Made by a program: the position numbers and the translations under genes. Below are positions 44,865 through 59,296 of a DNA stretch of 64,000 nucleotides, piece by piece. Under the pieces are notes generated by a model. The model saw only the letters and a program-made list of their open reading frames with translations, did no database searches and was not told where the DNA came from. Source of the DNA: Diplocarpon mali (taxonomy: Eukaryota > Ascomycota > Leotiomycetes > Helotiales > Drepanopezizaceae); assembly GCA_024741835.1 (NCBI GenBank), contig JAENRP010000224.1:1-64000 (forward strand), in the 5' to 3' direction. How positions within the stretch are numbered: position 1 is the stretch's first letter; each line of letters starts with the position of its first letter.

Positions 44865-47800
44865 ATGTCCTCGACTCCACGTGCCAGCTCACAAAATGGG
44901 TCTCTCGAAGCTCCCCGGCCGCGCACGCCCTCTACGAACCCCGAACTCGACATCAAGAAGCTCCAAACCCTGCCCTCAGAACAGCAAGACATCTACCTCC
45001 TGACATTCGTCTCCTCTCTCACCAAACATGTCGAGAGTCTTGAGCCAGACGACTGCACGGCGCAGCAATTCTATCTCAAGAGGGAGATGATGCAGATCCT
45101 CAACTTAGTTGCGCCGCCGCCTACCAGAGTTATACGCAATAATTTGGGCAGGTGTTTTGCGCACATACTGGGCAAGGGAGATAGAAAGCTGCTGTTCGAG
45201 AGTATTAATGATCTGGTGGGGATCATTAGCAGTGGGAAGGCAAAGACGGAAGCCGATTTTAGGACCAAGCATGCAGCTGTCTACTGCCTGGGAGATGTTT
45301 TTGGTGCTGCAGGGGATAGTGCTATTGGGTTGCACCCATTGGCTTGTTCGGCGCTCCTGAAGCTGTTGAAACCCGCGGCGAACAACGCGGGTTTGAGAGC
45401 TGCGATTTTCAGAGCACTGGGGAAAGTGGTCAAGATGATCGAGGGGAGCATGGATGACGGTATTGCGCGAGATGTGTGGAAACAAGCCAGGACAGTTGCC
45501 GCAAGCGAGAAGTCCGCTCTGGTGCAAGTTGCGGCTTGCCAGTGTTTGAAGATGTTTTCGAAACACACGAGTTATTTCGATAACGCAAGCGATTTTGACA
45601 GTTTAAAATCGACACTTCTAAAGACTATCGATTCGTCGAGTCCTCTAGTGCGGCAAGCAGCCGGGGAGTGCTTGGCGGAGGCGATGGTGAAAAACCACTC
45701 GGAAGATGAGCCGCAGGAGGCTCAAATGCCGAAGATAAAAAAGATAAAGAGGACCAATACCAAGAAACTGGATGACGAGGAGGAGATCCAAGCTCCGGAG
45801 AGTCCTGTGTCAAAGAAGACCCAGATCCTCGTTCTCACGCTGCCAGAAATCTTGAGGCAGCTGTCGACGTTTTACGTGAAGAGCTCGACGAGTAATAAGG
45901 CAAGGGCTGGAATAGCCGTCTGTTACACGAGAATCTTCAAGAGCTTGAGTGAGAGAAACGTGGAGAAGATGTACATGAAGATTGTCGACAGCCTGACTAT
46001 TGATGTGTTGAGCCACCCGAATATAACCAGCAATCGATACCGACTACTCAGTACTCGAAGATTTGTCCAGGTCATTCTTGAAGATGTAATTGGGCAAAAG
46101 ATTCTCGGAGAACCTGGTCAAATTGATGCAGCCAAACAGTTAATCAACGATGTTCTAAAGAACTATCCACAGGTCATAAAGGAAAGGGCTGAGCCTGGGA
46201 AGCATGCCCTAATTGCAGTGTTAAGCGCACTTGCATCTCTGATCATGGCTCTTGGGTCGGCTTCCACTGCTTTTTCTGACAATTGCCGAGATGGCTTGTT
46301 GCAAGTTCTCCAACATCCAAGCTACACAGTTCAAGTGTACACTTCCTATTGTCTTCGGACATTCACTTTGGCCTGTCCGCAGCAGCTGTTGCCTTGTCTC
46401 ACGATTTGCATGAATAGTATCAATCGAGAGTTGGCGCTTCTCACCACGGGAAGGAACTCGCCCAGAAGATGTGTCGGGTATGCAAATGGACTCTCTGCGA
46501 TGATAAGCACAGCTCCTCTTCAGCCGCTATATGGTTCTGTGGATGTCAACAGCCGCGTTCTGTCACTAGCCACGGGTCTGTTGAAGTCGAGCAGCAAGTC
46601 TGAATTGCGTGTCTCGAGCACTCAAATTCAGGTAGCTTGGATCTTGATTGGAGGTCTAATGTCTTTGGGACCAAACTTTGTTAAAATCCACCTCTCCCAG
46701 CTTCTGCTGTTGTGGAAGAACGCTCTTCCCAAACCACTAGCGAAAGACAATACTTCGCAACGTAGCTACCTCGAATCTTCGTTCCTCACACATGTGAGAG
46801 AATGCGCCCTAGGTTCTATCTTGGCATTTCTCCAATTTAACAGCAGGCTCCTGACCCTGGATGTCTCCAAGCGTATTGCTGCCATGCTTCAGAACACCAC
46901 AGCATTTCTAAAAAGCTTGCCCTCCAAGAAGACGACCGAGGACATTTCTCAGAGACTTTTTCCATCACTACAGCTGCATGATCTAGACCTCATGGTCCAG
47001 AGGCGAGTTCTGCAATGTTACACCAAACTAGTCAATCTCAGTCCTGCCGGAGGGAGTGAAGCTTTGTTACAATCTAACCTCCTTACATTGGCTGTATCAT
47101 TCTTTGCGGATCCAGAGAATTACACCCCCAGCTCTCTAAGCACGTCAATCGCTAGTTCTGCTGGAAATTTCGAGACTATTTGGGATGTTGGAGATAACTG
47201 TGGCTTTGGTGTTACGGGCTTAGTCAGAGGCTTCAAGGTTCAGAGCTTGGATGGCCAACATGAGGGTGATACACAGAATGACTGGATGAAGCAAAGCGGC
47301 TCTGACAGTGCCATCGCCGGTGTCCTCTTGTCTCCAATCTGCAGTTCTCTGGAACATGACTCCTTGGCTTTGTACATGGGTGATTTGGGTATCTCTGATG
47401 CCATGCCCGACCCCCCAGCGACAGAGGTTGTCAACATAGCCATCAAGCTTTTTGCGATAGCGTTTCCTCTGACGCCGCCAAAGATACAAGAAAGTATACT
47501 CGAGCAGGTCGCTACATTCCTGTCAGCAGGGTCACTACAGCGTGATCCTGGACGCAAAGCAGCGATGAATGTCAATATTGCAACTGCACTCTTCAGCACT
47601 CTTAAGGTGGCTGTCAAGGAGACACAATCCCCTGCTGGGGATTTGACAAGCCCAGCCGTGGAAAAGCTCATGCAAGAAATACTTCATCTTTTCGTCATCC
47701 ATCCTGACCAATACGTACGAAGCATCGGTTATGAGGCTTTGGCTCGACTTTGCAATAGTTCTGGAAACTCATTTACAAATGGGGAGATCAAGTACCTCGT

Positions 47801-50800
47801 TGACACTATTGTCGGGAATCGTGAACCTAGCGCGAGAGCTGGTTGTGCGATGGCGCTTGGTGCAATTCATTCCCAGGTTGGCAGTATGGCCGCAGGGTTC
47901 CACCTGAAGACCATTCTTGGCATACTCATGTCTCTTTGCAATGATCCACATCCTACTGTCCACTTCTGGGCACTAGCAGCATTGTCAGGTGTTGCCGATT
48001 CTGCTGGCTTGAACTTTTCGGCCTATGTTACCAGTACCCTTGGTATGATTGCCCAACTATATGTAGGTGATACTCACAACCATGAAGTTGCGTCGGTAGC
48101 AACCTCAAATTTGGAACTAGAATTGTCAACCACTGTTGTCATTACACGCTGTGTCGACTCTCTGGTCAACGTTCTAGGTCCAGATCTGCAAGATATGAGC
48201 AAGCCCAGAGAGCTGATATACACCCTTGTCGGGCAATTCCAAGAGGAGAATAGCTCATTGATTCAGGGAGGAAGTCTTCAATGCTTGGAGCATTTGGCTT
48301 TGTATGCACCAGGACACATGGTCTTTTCCGACTATGTTGTTCTCTTGCAAAAGGATCTCAATTCTGAACTTCCCGACTTGAGAGATATTGCTATCGATGG
48401 GCTCTATAACCTGATGAAGCGCAATTCTGAAGACGTCGTAAAGGCTGCCGAGGCAGGATTTGAGGACCAATTGTGGTTGGTGCTCGATTCCGCTCCAAGC
48501 CACGACGGCATCAGGAATCTAATTCGCAACTGGCTAGGTCAATCTTGTTTGACCGAAACTGCGCGATGGCTTCAGAGATGCCAGACGGTCCTCACCATGA
48601 CACGGCTCAAAGCTGTTGAATCCGTAGCCCCGGCTGTCAAATCCACTGCGGTGCCTGATCTCCAAGACGAGGAGGTCGCCGGATTTGCTGCTGCTTCTGG
48701 TGCTGCGAAGGATGATGGATCGAATACTGCTAGTTCGGGGCAGGAGCCGCTGAGATGGCAAGTCCGAACCTTTGCAATGAGTTGTCTGGCTGAGATTTTT
48801 GCTATCGTTAGCAAAGCCACTCCTCCTGATGCAGATGAGCCATCAGCAGCCGAATTGGCCCTCCAACGAAGGATTGCAGATGTCATCCGAATGGCATTTT
48901 CAGCCTCAACCTCTAACGTCGTTGAGCTTCGGGTGTGGGGATTGAAGATCATCGACGCAGTCCTCAAGATGTTTGGCAAAACAGCTGATCCTGACTTCGC
49001 TGAAGCTTCGCTCTTGGAACAGTATCAAGCACAAATCAGTTCAGCGCTCACTCCTGCTTTTGCAGCCGACTCATCGCCAGAGTTGGCATCCGAGGCTGTC
49101 AATGTATGCGCTGCCTTCATCGCGACTGGTATTGTTACAGATGTTGACCGAATGGGCCGCATTCTGAAGACTCTTGTTACGGCTCTCGAAAACTTTCAAA
49201 CTGAGTCTGAGGTACAGTCTATTGGGGATCTGAAAGGACTTAGCTCCAATGCTCAAGTGATGGTCAAGATGGCTGTTTTCTCGGGGTGGGCCGAGCTCCA
49301 AGTTGCTAGTACGGAGCAACGCTACCTTGTCGATGTTCTCAAACCATATATTGGGAGCTTGACGCCAATGTGGCTTGCCTCTCTAAGAGAATTCGCTCGA
49401 CTGAGATTTGAACCGGATATCAGTATGAGTCTCGGGCCCCCATCTTTGTCGGGCAGTTTGGACACTATCTACTCCGCTTTGAACCGCGAGACGCTTCTCA
49501 AATTCTACCAAGAGTCGTGGCTTAAGCTTGTTGATGCAATTGCAAGTCTTATTGAACAAGATAGCGAATTTGTCTTCGATGCTCTTGATGGTAAAGAGAC
49601 AGATGCACCTTCGACAAATGGAGAAACCAAGGGTAATGACATCAATTATCGCGATGAACCAGTAGCATTCTTCTTCGTCCTGTTTGGAATTGCTTTCGAG
49701 GCGCTGGTAGCTCGACCTAGCAACGATGCTCTGGCCACGAAAGAGCAGACTCTAGAGATCTTACAAGCCTTGAAGAAGATCTTACATCCAAGTGTCTCCG
49801 GTCATGCAATATATCGCGAAGCTATCTTTTCCGAGACTATGGATCTTCTGGATCGGCTTGTCCTCACTGAAGGGTTGGATGTTCAAAGCGTCATAGTGAA
49901 GATTGCCCGAGGACTCTGTATATCCCATCCATCGGCGACAAAAGCTTCTGACAAAGAGGAAGATGATTTATCGGAGGATATTGAACAACTTTTTGAGTTG
50001 ACTCGTATCATCGTGCTGGTGATAGCTGGCTTATTACCAAACCTCATTGAGGCAAAGCAAGCACCTCGGCACCAACTAACAGATGAGGCTGTCAGCCTCG
50101 TCTGCACATCTTTGAACGCTCTCGTTGATGCATCAGAAGTCTTCCCGTCAATTATCAAGACCGACCTGCACGCATGCATCATCCACATTTTTGCCACAAT
50201 CCTAGGCACAGCAAGTTGTCAAGCAGAGGTCGTCCCTCAGTCTCTACCAATCCTGAAACGCTTCATCGCGAGTATCTCACAACCCATTAAAATCGGCAAG
50301 CCAGATGCAAATGTTATGCAAGTCCAAGGCTGCCTCAAACGCTTCCTTTCAATTTATCTGCATGCTCAGAAGCGCGAATCTGATGCGTCGCTTCCTTGCG
50401 TAAAAAACACTCTCCTGGCGTCAACAGTCCTACTTACCAGCGGCACGAATTCCATGTCTGCTAGCGAGCCCCTCGTTACGCGCTACTTGGATGAGCTGAT
50501 CGATTGCCTGAGTGACCGCATGGTTAGCTTTCCATTTTGTTTCTTCCCCACCCCTCCCATCACATACTGACACCAGAGTTTCAGACAGCCAAAGTCGCTG
50601 CAGGTTGCATTCGTACCCTGCTTCTCTCCGCTACCAAAACGCCGGCCTCGAACAGTTTATCGCGATACCTACTCCCACGCCTCATCTCATTTGCTACGAA
50701 TACCACAACCGAAGACCCCGAATCTGCACGCACTCTCATAGCGCACGCTCTCGTCTCCTACACCGTATCCCAGCCCTCACCACAGAGGAATATCGCCATG

Positions 50801-51052
50801 TCTGTCATCTTGCCCACCCTCCTTGCGCGGGCAAATTCGGAAGGTGATGGCGTGTACAAGGAGACTAGTGCCAGACTGCTTGACTTGGCGGGCAGCGATC
50901 AGGGAGCTTTTATAGATGTCGTCGGAGGGTTGAGTGGCGAGCAGAGGGCTTTTATGGAGAAAGTTATTCTGCAGGGGAGGCAGAAGGTTGAGGAGAAAGC
51001 GGCGGGGATAGGGGAGCCAAGTATTGCTCTGAGGATGGATTTTGGAGGGTAA
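44865..51052 (+). CDS. LAA1: LAA1/HEATR5-family HEAT-repeat protein
   Basis: About 2041 aa; exons 44865-50522 and 50585-51052 (62-bp intron, GTTAGC donor, TTTCAG acceptor). The protein is almost wholly HEAT repeats. The N-terminus is Ser/Pro-rich, then DIKKLQTLPSEQQDIYLLTF, RNNLGRCFAHILGKGDRK, KHAAVYCLGDVFGAAGD and VRQAAGECLAEAMVKN identify HEATR5/Laa1. Repeats such as PSARAGCAMALGAIHSQVG and PHPTVHFWALAALSGVADS cover the middle. Yeast Laa1 binds AP-1 and helps recruit the clathrin adaptor to trans-Golgi and endosomal membranes. A Lys/Glu-rich loop lies at about 283-310. The length is typical for the family. The last exon, LLLSATKTPASNS and onwards, closes the last repeats. Confidence 0.93.
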
Positions 51053-51917
51053 AGTTGCTTGTTGATTGAATTTCCTAGAGGGCGAGGGTGTGGGATCTGG
51101 ACCTACAAACACTGGTTGGTGAAACAGTAGAAGGATGCGGAGGAAAATAGGTATACCTGATTTGAAAACAGACGTGTCCGGCCTTACCGCCTTGATTAGC
51201 TAGCCTCTTGCTAGTTCTTATTTTCTAGTTGCCAGTGCGTGCTGCGAGCTGCGAGGGTACGTACCTCGCAGTACTATACGTAGACTTATTCATTTCATAT
51301 TGATAGAACGCGGTCTCACGTGGTCTACGTGGCAGTGTATATGTGATTTTACAATTTCGAGGGTGGGAGAGGCCATTAAGTTTACCGTGTATAATCTCCT
51401 AGCTCTCTGACGAGCACCCACAATAAGCAAGGGATAAACGCAGTTCATCTCCAGATCTCGATATGCAAGGACAAGGAGAGAGGAGGTTTTTGCATGAGTG
51501 GAGTATGGATTCCCTCTTTCGACACAGGGTATATTGATAGGGGTAGGAAGCAGCACCTATTAGCAATTTGTTTCATCTACATTACAGATAAGAGATGGTA
51601 TATAGCTAGTAATGCACAGCACTTTTCTCGACCTCCTCACATCCTGGTGTTTAATTTCCCGCTACTTATCTCTCGATAAATAACCACTACCACGACCCTG
51701 CGCTCGAGAAAGTGGAGATGCAAAAAAAGATCAAAACAAAACAAAGCAGACTGGTATCGCAACGCCGCAAATGCCACACGGTGCCTCCGCCTGGGTTAAC
51801 AATCTCATAAAACCCAAAACGCCTTCATACGGTTAGTTGTCTAGGTATCAGTTGCACGCAAATAAAACCTTTAGTCATGTTCCGCAAAACAAGTCATGTG
51901 CCGCGAGTGGAGTAGGG
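51053..51917. other. intergenic region between convergent genes
   Basis: About 0.87 kb; holds the 3' ends of LAA1 and the next minus-strand gene. It includes GCGTGCTGCGAGCTGCGAGGGTACGTACCTCGCAG near 51237-51271, which can fold back on itself. No gene supported. Confidence 0.4.
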
Positions 51918-54063
51918 TCAGAGGAATCCACCTTCAGTGCCAAAAACACCGACACTGCCTCTCCATCCACACCTCTTGTCCCTACTCTGGGCCTCACTCG
52001 TGGGATTCCTCAACCCCGCCTTCTCCACGTACTCCTCGATCCCGTACTCGCTGCTGGTTCTCCGGCTTCTGCTCCCGTCGCGGCCGGAGCTGGAGCTATT
52101 GTTCGTCTGCACGAGCAGCAAACTCGATGTACTGCTTAGTCTCTTTGCAAACTCCGAAAAGCTGAGTCGTTTCATGCTTGTGCTACTTCTGCGCTTCTCT
52201 ATGAGCTCAGAGGAGGCAGCGCGATAAGTGCTGTTCGTGATGTCCATATCTTCGAACATTGGGATTACACTAGTGGAGATAGCGCGTGACGGGAGCGCAA
52301 GTGAGGAGGGACGAGAACCAGCGTACCTGCGCCGAGGCTGAGAGGGCGTCGTGCCTGTGCGTGGACGGCGAGTGGGACTAGCTTGGGAAGCAGACGCGGC
52401 TTGGGAGTTCAGGAATGGGAGAGATGGCGTTTGAGGGGGCGGGGAGAGAGGTCGTGTGATTAATACTGGAGTACGACTTCCGGAAATATAATTCAGGGCT
52501 CGCTGGGCCGGAGTGGGGATGGAGAGCTCTTCGTCCGGGAGCTCCAGATGTTCGTCGAGATCTGGTTCTCCTGAAGAGGAATCCTCGGATTCTTCTTCTT
52601 CTAGACCCCACTCCTCTGGCTCTTGGATCGGTTCGGCGACTGCCCTGGCCTGTTTGCGTTCATCAACTTCACGCATCAGAGCTTCGAAACGAGCGATGCT
52701 GCTAATTTTGTCGTCTTGCTTTTCTGACGTACGCTCACAACCGGGGATGACATGCATCTGAAATGCTCGGTCCAAGATAGTTTCCTTGGGGCCTGGGGGT
52801 GTTGACGCTATCGGAGCTGTCGGTGTCACAACAGATGGTATACTGTTACTTCCTCTTGTGTACGAGGACAGCGTAGATGATCTCCCTTGTGCGGACGTCC
52901 ATCCTTCGATAAATTGCTTGTCGTATCCAGACGTCGATGCTGGCGAAGGTAAGTCTGTCGGGAGTGTCGTTGGATACCCGTGAGGGTGGGGTACTGCGAA
53001 TCCCATGTGTGGTGTCTGCGAGCTTGCTTGCGAGGATAAATCAGAACGTCTGGACCGGAGGCTTGGGGATGGCGAAATCATAGCCGAGGGCCTGTCTCGT
53101 GACGGCATATGCGGAATGCCGCTCTGTTGACTAACGGAACTGTTCACCATCTCTGGCTTAGTAGTTGCGCTGCGCGGTCTGCCAGAATTCCCGAACGGAT
53201 TCGTGAAGCCAGTGAAGGCTGGACTCATTGGGATCATCGCGCTGTTCTCTGCCGCTTCATGGGTCAAGAGGGGCTGCACAGCAGCCTGCCATTCGTATAT
53301 GCTATTCCTCTCTTCGGGTATCGTTCGAAATAGTAGGAAGTTGGTCCATGGGTCTTTAGAAGACAGTGCTCCCGCTCTGCTCGACCTCCTCCTCCGCTGC
53401 TTCTCAGATTTCGGGTCCAGCCTCATCTCCAGCATCAAGGTGGGAAACGATGGGCTCTGTTTTCGGTGCTGCAGAGCTTGAATATCGCAGGATTTGAAGG
53501 TAGTCACCGGATGCTGCGCTACAAACTCCCTGTCACCCTGTCATAATTAGGCATATCCTACTCGCTGATCTGGCACCCATACCTTTGCTTTGTAGATGGT
53601 GATGTAGAGAGACTTCCCCGTCGGATCCATCGGCGGCAAACTGGCTATACTCGGTTTCGAGGACGTATTCTTCAAGCCCTTTCTTCCGGTCGAAGCTTTC
53701 TTCCCATCACTGGGCCGCAGATCGTTCTGGGTATGTAAGATTGTGGCGGTCCCGAGGACAACATATCGAGACTGTTCACACAAGATATCAGACCACGGGT
53801 TCCTCGCAGGCAGACAGACGGTGAACAGACCTTCCACAGCGCTCTTCCAATCAGGCTCGCCCGTTCCGGCGGAACCGACATCATGCCCTCCATTAAAATC
53901 ATGTTGCCGCCGTCTGCGCCCTCCGCGGCGGGTGGTGCCGTTGTAGTTGAGGAGCGAATAGAAAAGGGGCTGGCTGATTAAAACATAGTCATTGCAAACA
54001 GACAATGTATCCTCGTGCGGAGAGGTGCGAGGAGCGCAGCCGAACCGAATTACAGCTTGTGGT
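51918..54063 (-). CDS. conserved-looking fungal protein of unknown function, Ser/Pro-rich
   Basis: I do not recognise the family. Two exons can be defined: about 54063-53583 and 53537-51918, with a 45-bp intron (GTATGG..GACAG). The joined frame runs SLYITIYKAK to GDREFVAQHPVTTF, then LQHRKQSPSFPTLMLEMRL. The first part (CNDYVLISQPLFYSLLNYNG, DWKSAVEGLFTVCLPARN) is folded-domain-like. After about residue 240 it is mostly Ser/Pro/Arg-rich and disordered, with an acidic LEEEESEDSSSGEPDLDEH stretch. The domain may be a PH-like or membrane-associated module, which is only a guess. The 5' start is unresolved: no ATG precedes the domain in its frame, and the exon seems to begin at an acceptor (ACGCCAG) near 54064. 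A candidate upstream ATG lies at 54283. Confidence 0.68.
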
Positions 54064-54283
54064 CTGGCGTTAGAGAGCGTGATGAAGAGAAGAAGTGTGC
54101 ACAATAGAGAAGGATGAGGGATTGAAGCGTGAGAGACAGTGAAGAGTTGTTTGTCGCAGGCTGGCAGGGTTTAGCGTGGCTCAGGTGATTAGTCCTGCAC
54201 CCTCTAGCCCAAACGTGCTTGTTGGTGGCCGAGGCGAAACACAGGACAAAGAGTGGCCCGAATACTGGATGCAATAATGGCAT

Positions 54284-57200
54284 TACCGCACAAGACCAGT
54301 TCCAAGAATCGAAATTACGAGTACATCTTATTTGATCTCTTTACTTCGTTTGCTCTTCATGCCTATTTATTGCGGCTCGGAAAGTAATCTTCTATTAATG
54401 CTCTTCTGGATGAGGCCTTCGTTGGTGAAGAAATGCGAGTGCCGGGGGGGGAGCCTCTCGGTGGAGATGGATTGCCCTCCCGTACACTTCCTCAAATGCA
54501 TGCATTGGACAGTGGGGATTGATTACTCGTCTCTGCTCGTACTGTGTTCAGGCGAGTCTTCGTAGGACTTCCAACTTACCACACACTAATTCACCAACGC
54601 AGAATACTGCACTGTACTGTATTGTACAATAAGCTTCAAGGCTTGACCTGACATAGCTGAGAAGGTTCGTAGGGCATCCGCAAGGTTTCATTTCTGGATG
54701 GATAACAAAGTCGCCACGGGTACGGTATGAGCAGCGTTCAAGGAGCCCGCAGGGGTTGATACCATACAAGAGGACGAAGTAACAATGCAAAACAGCTCGC
54801 AAGTCTGGTCTGCCGCTTAGTACCGAAACGAGGCTGTCGACGCCTCAGCAGCCTCTAATGCAGGGCCGACACAGGGAATTACGAGTACGTGTCAGTGCGT
54901 GGCATCAACGATAATCTGCACGAAGTGCAAGAGGTGGAGCTGGTGGAGTAGCGGTGGGAGAGGAAGATGGTCAAATAATGTTTCCGATAGAGTGGGCGAG
55001 CAACTTCTGCAGGCTTGCATTTCAGGCTAATTTGATGCGTAAGTGGCTTTGCAAAAAGAAGAAAAGAAAACATTCACTAAATTGGGCACAGATTATGCAG
55101 GGTTGAATGCATTACGCTGGGAATAGGAATATCAACCCCTTTTTTGATTTCAATCCAAGGTGGTCTCACAGCGGTGAAGTATTCCAATGCAAAACCCTTT
55201 TCCCTTGCACATCGACTACGAAGAGGAGGAGGCAGGCAACGAAAAGAAGACTTGCCGCTAGATTAAGGTACCGATAAGGACTACTCAAGTGCCTTTTACA
55301 TTCATATCTATTCGGGTTTGCAAGACGTCCGGTACATGATATCAAATTACAAGTGTTTAGGGATCCGCTGTCGATAGGGTACAAGACTTACCCAGTGAAC
55401 TCTGTGCCTTTGTAAGCTGGATAAAGCTGCAGCGAGTACTTGCAATAGTAAAACGCGATTATGAAGGTCGGTATCGCTGCCGTCAATCATTATGCTTTCC
55501 TGCAGCTCTTTGCTAATAGCAGTATTTAAGGTACGGTTCCTATAGAAGGATTCTGTTAATTTGCTCGCAAAGCCAGGGTTTTATTGATTTTGGTAAGTGA
55601 AGGATTTGAGGTAAGCTAAATTAGGTTCGCTTATTCATAAAAACTGTATACCAACTGTTGTCATTATAACCCGACCTAACATTTGATTTCTAATTCCTCT
55701 CAGCATGACGAGAATTCTACTATAATCATACTATCGTGGAATACAAAGAGCTTCAATACTTATTTCATCAATGGTGTTTTTTTCTTGTTCTTATACAGGC
55801 GAGTTCCGAATTATAATCGTGCTCTCACCAGGCCAGCGTATAGCAAAAGCAGTATTGATTAGCAAACCCGGGAATCCTTAGCCGTAGCTCAGAAACCCTT
55901 CCTTTGACACTTTTATATCCTGACTTCGACAAGAGAAGGAGAGCACGTAACCAAAAAGTGGACCTCTGCCTAACCCCTTCTAAGAACACCCCTATCGAGC
56001 GTGCTGGAAGCCTTACGAAGTACTTAACCTGCAATCTTGAAATTCATCCCCGTGACATCCCTCACGGGGATTGGAGTAGTCAATGAAGGGGGTTTTTCTG
56101 CTGTCCGCAGAATATGTAAAAATAGGACTAGATTCGAAACCCTCGAATAGAGTTTCTGGAGAAGCCGGCATAAAAAGACTGTGCGAGGATCAAAAAATAG
56201 AGCGGAAAGATCGACTGATGATTGCTACTTTCGGCGTTTACTGCGATGGAAAGTGGAAATAGCCAAGGCAAGCGGTTCTTGTGATCTGTTCTGTCAATAA
56301 TACACAAAAGGATGCAACAAGTACTCTGTAGCGTCAGACGACACCATTCCCCGGAGAGAACTGGATACAAATATGAACTGGGCATCCCTTTTCGTGGCCG
56401 AAATGGAGCATTGAATGGACTCTGAACAATTATATAGCTAGGCAAGGCTTTGCCAGCATGTGCACAAATGTCTACTGTGTAGATTATCAGCAACGGCCTT
56501 CAAAAGGTATGCTCAAATTGAAATCCTACTCCTAAATCCTGCATACTCGTCAGCATTGCCCACAAGAAGAGGCAATATGTAAGGGGACCTTCGGCATTTA
56601 AGCTGATCGAGCAAGGATCAACCAGCGCTCGGCTTTAACACCACAGGTTCGGAATTAACCCCAATGTTATTGATCTGCTAAGCGAGCCCCTGGCTACGAC
56701 CCGAAACTTATATACCATGCCCCCCTCATCATCACCCCCCATAATTACATTCCCCCCTTCCCCCTCCCGGCTTGATTGTTGTTTCTTTGGCGGTGGCGAA
56801 GGCTAAAATCTCGACTATCAAGCCAGGGGGAGGTTAGCTAGGTATGCGATCCGCTTTGACTCAGAGGGTGGTGCGTAAAGGCTATTACCAACGATTATGA
56901 AATGCGTCATACGCCACGAAAACCCGTGGCACGAGTCGCGCTCCCTCTCAGGATCTCTCTTGGCCCTATCTTGATCAGACCAAACGGAACCTCGCCGTCG
57001 CAAAACTGTACTATACTCCGAGTCTCCGACCTCCCTTTTCTCGATACTTCCTTTAACCCCCTCCTCTTGGCCTATTAGCTGCGGGGGCCCGCGAGCTGCA
57101 AAGCGGTTTGATATCGGTTGAGGTTTCAGGACAGCTTGTACGGCCCCGGCTCAGTTATTTCTCCTAACGTGATCCCTACGGAGACCGTACCATACCCCCT

Positions 57201-59296
57201 GACTGTGTATGCAAACACCTGCGTACGGGCGCACATCACACAATGTGGCGTTATGCACGGCTGCACAATCAACATGCCGGTGAGCCCGTTCCGCTGCAAG
57301 AGTTGCGCTGCAACCGGTAGGATTCTGGAAGCCTTCTGAGCTTGTCATGTTCTGCTGAGAGCCGTCGGCCCCGAGGTGCTTAATCAGACGAGCCGAAGCG
57401 CAGGTTCGGCAATGGAGTTTTGATTTGATCAGTGATGGAACAATTTGGTGATCAAGAGGCGTCTTATTCTTGTTAACCATATTTAATTCATTGCTCTTAT
57501 GGCTGCCAGAAACCGCGGTTCTATCGTAAGCATGAGCGGAAGGAATGTTGTGAGAGTCAGAAGTGTTTTTGCTGTATCCCGGTAGTCTGTAGGTTTAGCA
57601 GAGTGGCCTTTGACAGGGGTAAGGAGGGGCGGAGAGAGGTCCTGTAAGGATTAAAGTCTTGAACCTTCTTTCAATTGCTTTCATGCTTAGGTCGCAGTTG
57701 ATAATGTCTGGTCTGATCTAACCAGCTGTAGTATCTGGTTTCTGTCAATTTAATCAACATAGAATACAGTGGCCTGTCGGAAAAGCCTATACGTACGGGC
57801 AATGCTTGTGAGGGTCAATCCAAAATATTTTTGCTCTTATCATTATGTCTAGGCTTTGGAGTTGTGACGGCTGTTTGATAGTTTCACGGTGTAGTGCTTA
57901 CACATATTTCTTATATTCATGGTCTGTCTATAGGACTTACCTTCACAGGCGATTCTGAGTTTTCTGATTCAACTCGTTACATTACAGTAGTGACTATTGG
58001 TATTGAGGATCAATGGACATGGAAGTATTTTAATTTTAGTCGTGATGCTGCAATTGAAGCAATGGCTAAGTTCTGTCATTATCTGCCCTCTGACACAACT
58101 TCTTCCAGGATATCTGGATGATAGGCGTCTTTGCAAATTATATTTAAGGTCCTCCCCTTCAACTTCTCTTTTAGGATTCCGTGAAAGCCTCAGCTAGGTA
58201 GAGTCATGCTGATCAGATCTTTGAATGAGTCTTTCATCCGAATAGGCGAGTGATATCATTATAGTATTCACATCAGAAGATGGAAAACAGAAGAGAAAGA
58301 CAAGAAAGCCTAGTTGGCCGCCCCGGTATTAGATAGCCTTTACTATCAATACTTCGTCTTACTATTAATTACTCGTGAATAGTGGTACCAAGAGCCTGAG
58401 ATTGCCACATGAACATGCACGCGCAATTGATGAATTGCTTTCATTTCAAGCCCGCTCAGGGACTCTTGGGAATATTAAGTCGTTAATATCTAGGGCATTT
58501 ATGCCAATGATTCAATTCTTCCCCAGAATTCCAATATAATTCTTTATGAAATATATCATGCTGGTAAATAGTTTAACGGGTATCGCCATCGACTAGTTAG
58601 GTGCACAGAATAAGGTCATATGCAGGCCTTGGTGTAGGCTGCATACCTACTCGAGTCCTCTCTTTCTTGTGCACATTATTATCAACAACTACAACGAAGA
58701 ACTACATGAATCGATTCATTTCAGTATGCACATCTTGTAAACCAAATACTAATAAAATTATATATGAATGTCTCTAGCGAATAATATTAAGGAACTTAAC
58801 TTGGTCGCTTCCGGAATACTAAGGCGATGTATTTCTTTGTGATTAAGACTTTGTTAATATAAGGAGCTCTTTGTTACACTTGCCAAGAAATCTAGAGGCT
58901 CGCTGAAACTTCACAATACAAGTCATCTCTACTGTAAAACAGCAAAATGTATCAAGCTCATGATATTTTCTCACTAACTCTCTTCATCCTAAACCTTGGT
59001 AAAAAACGCTAGCTCCAAGTTTATAATAACGGATCCTGACTACTCGCCATCGTGAGGATTCAGAAGCTCCCTAAATTTTCGATTTACACAATATAGAATA
59101 CTTCGCATGCGAATGTCTTCTTGTCTGTGAATGCTCTTGGTCTATCGTTACACTCACTATCCAAACCAAACCCGATCAAGCGACGCAATCAAAAGCCAAG
59201 CCTCCGGGAGCTTGATCCCTACGATGCTTGGATTGTAGCTAATGATGAAGTCACTCGCTCACTTTAACTTGTACTTAAGGGCAATGTTTTGCTAAT
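54284..59296. other. 5-kb gene desert
   Basis: No frame above about 121 codons and none resembling a family. Composition drifts AT-rich to the right. Short frames at 57118-57339 and 57894-58121 are open but unsupported. Neither strong CpA depletion nor a readable transposon domain is evident, so this may be very old repeat debris or true non-coding sequence. Confidence 0.4.

Noticed and set aside
57118..57480. Overlapping 73- and 109-codon ORFs on opposite strands
   Set aside because: No similarity, no splice context, and neither strand is favoured.
57894..58197. 75-codon plus-strand ORF in the gene desert
   Set aside because: No family resemblance and weak start context.
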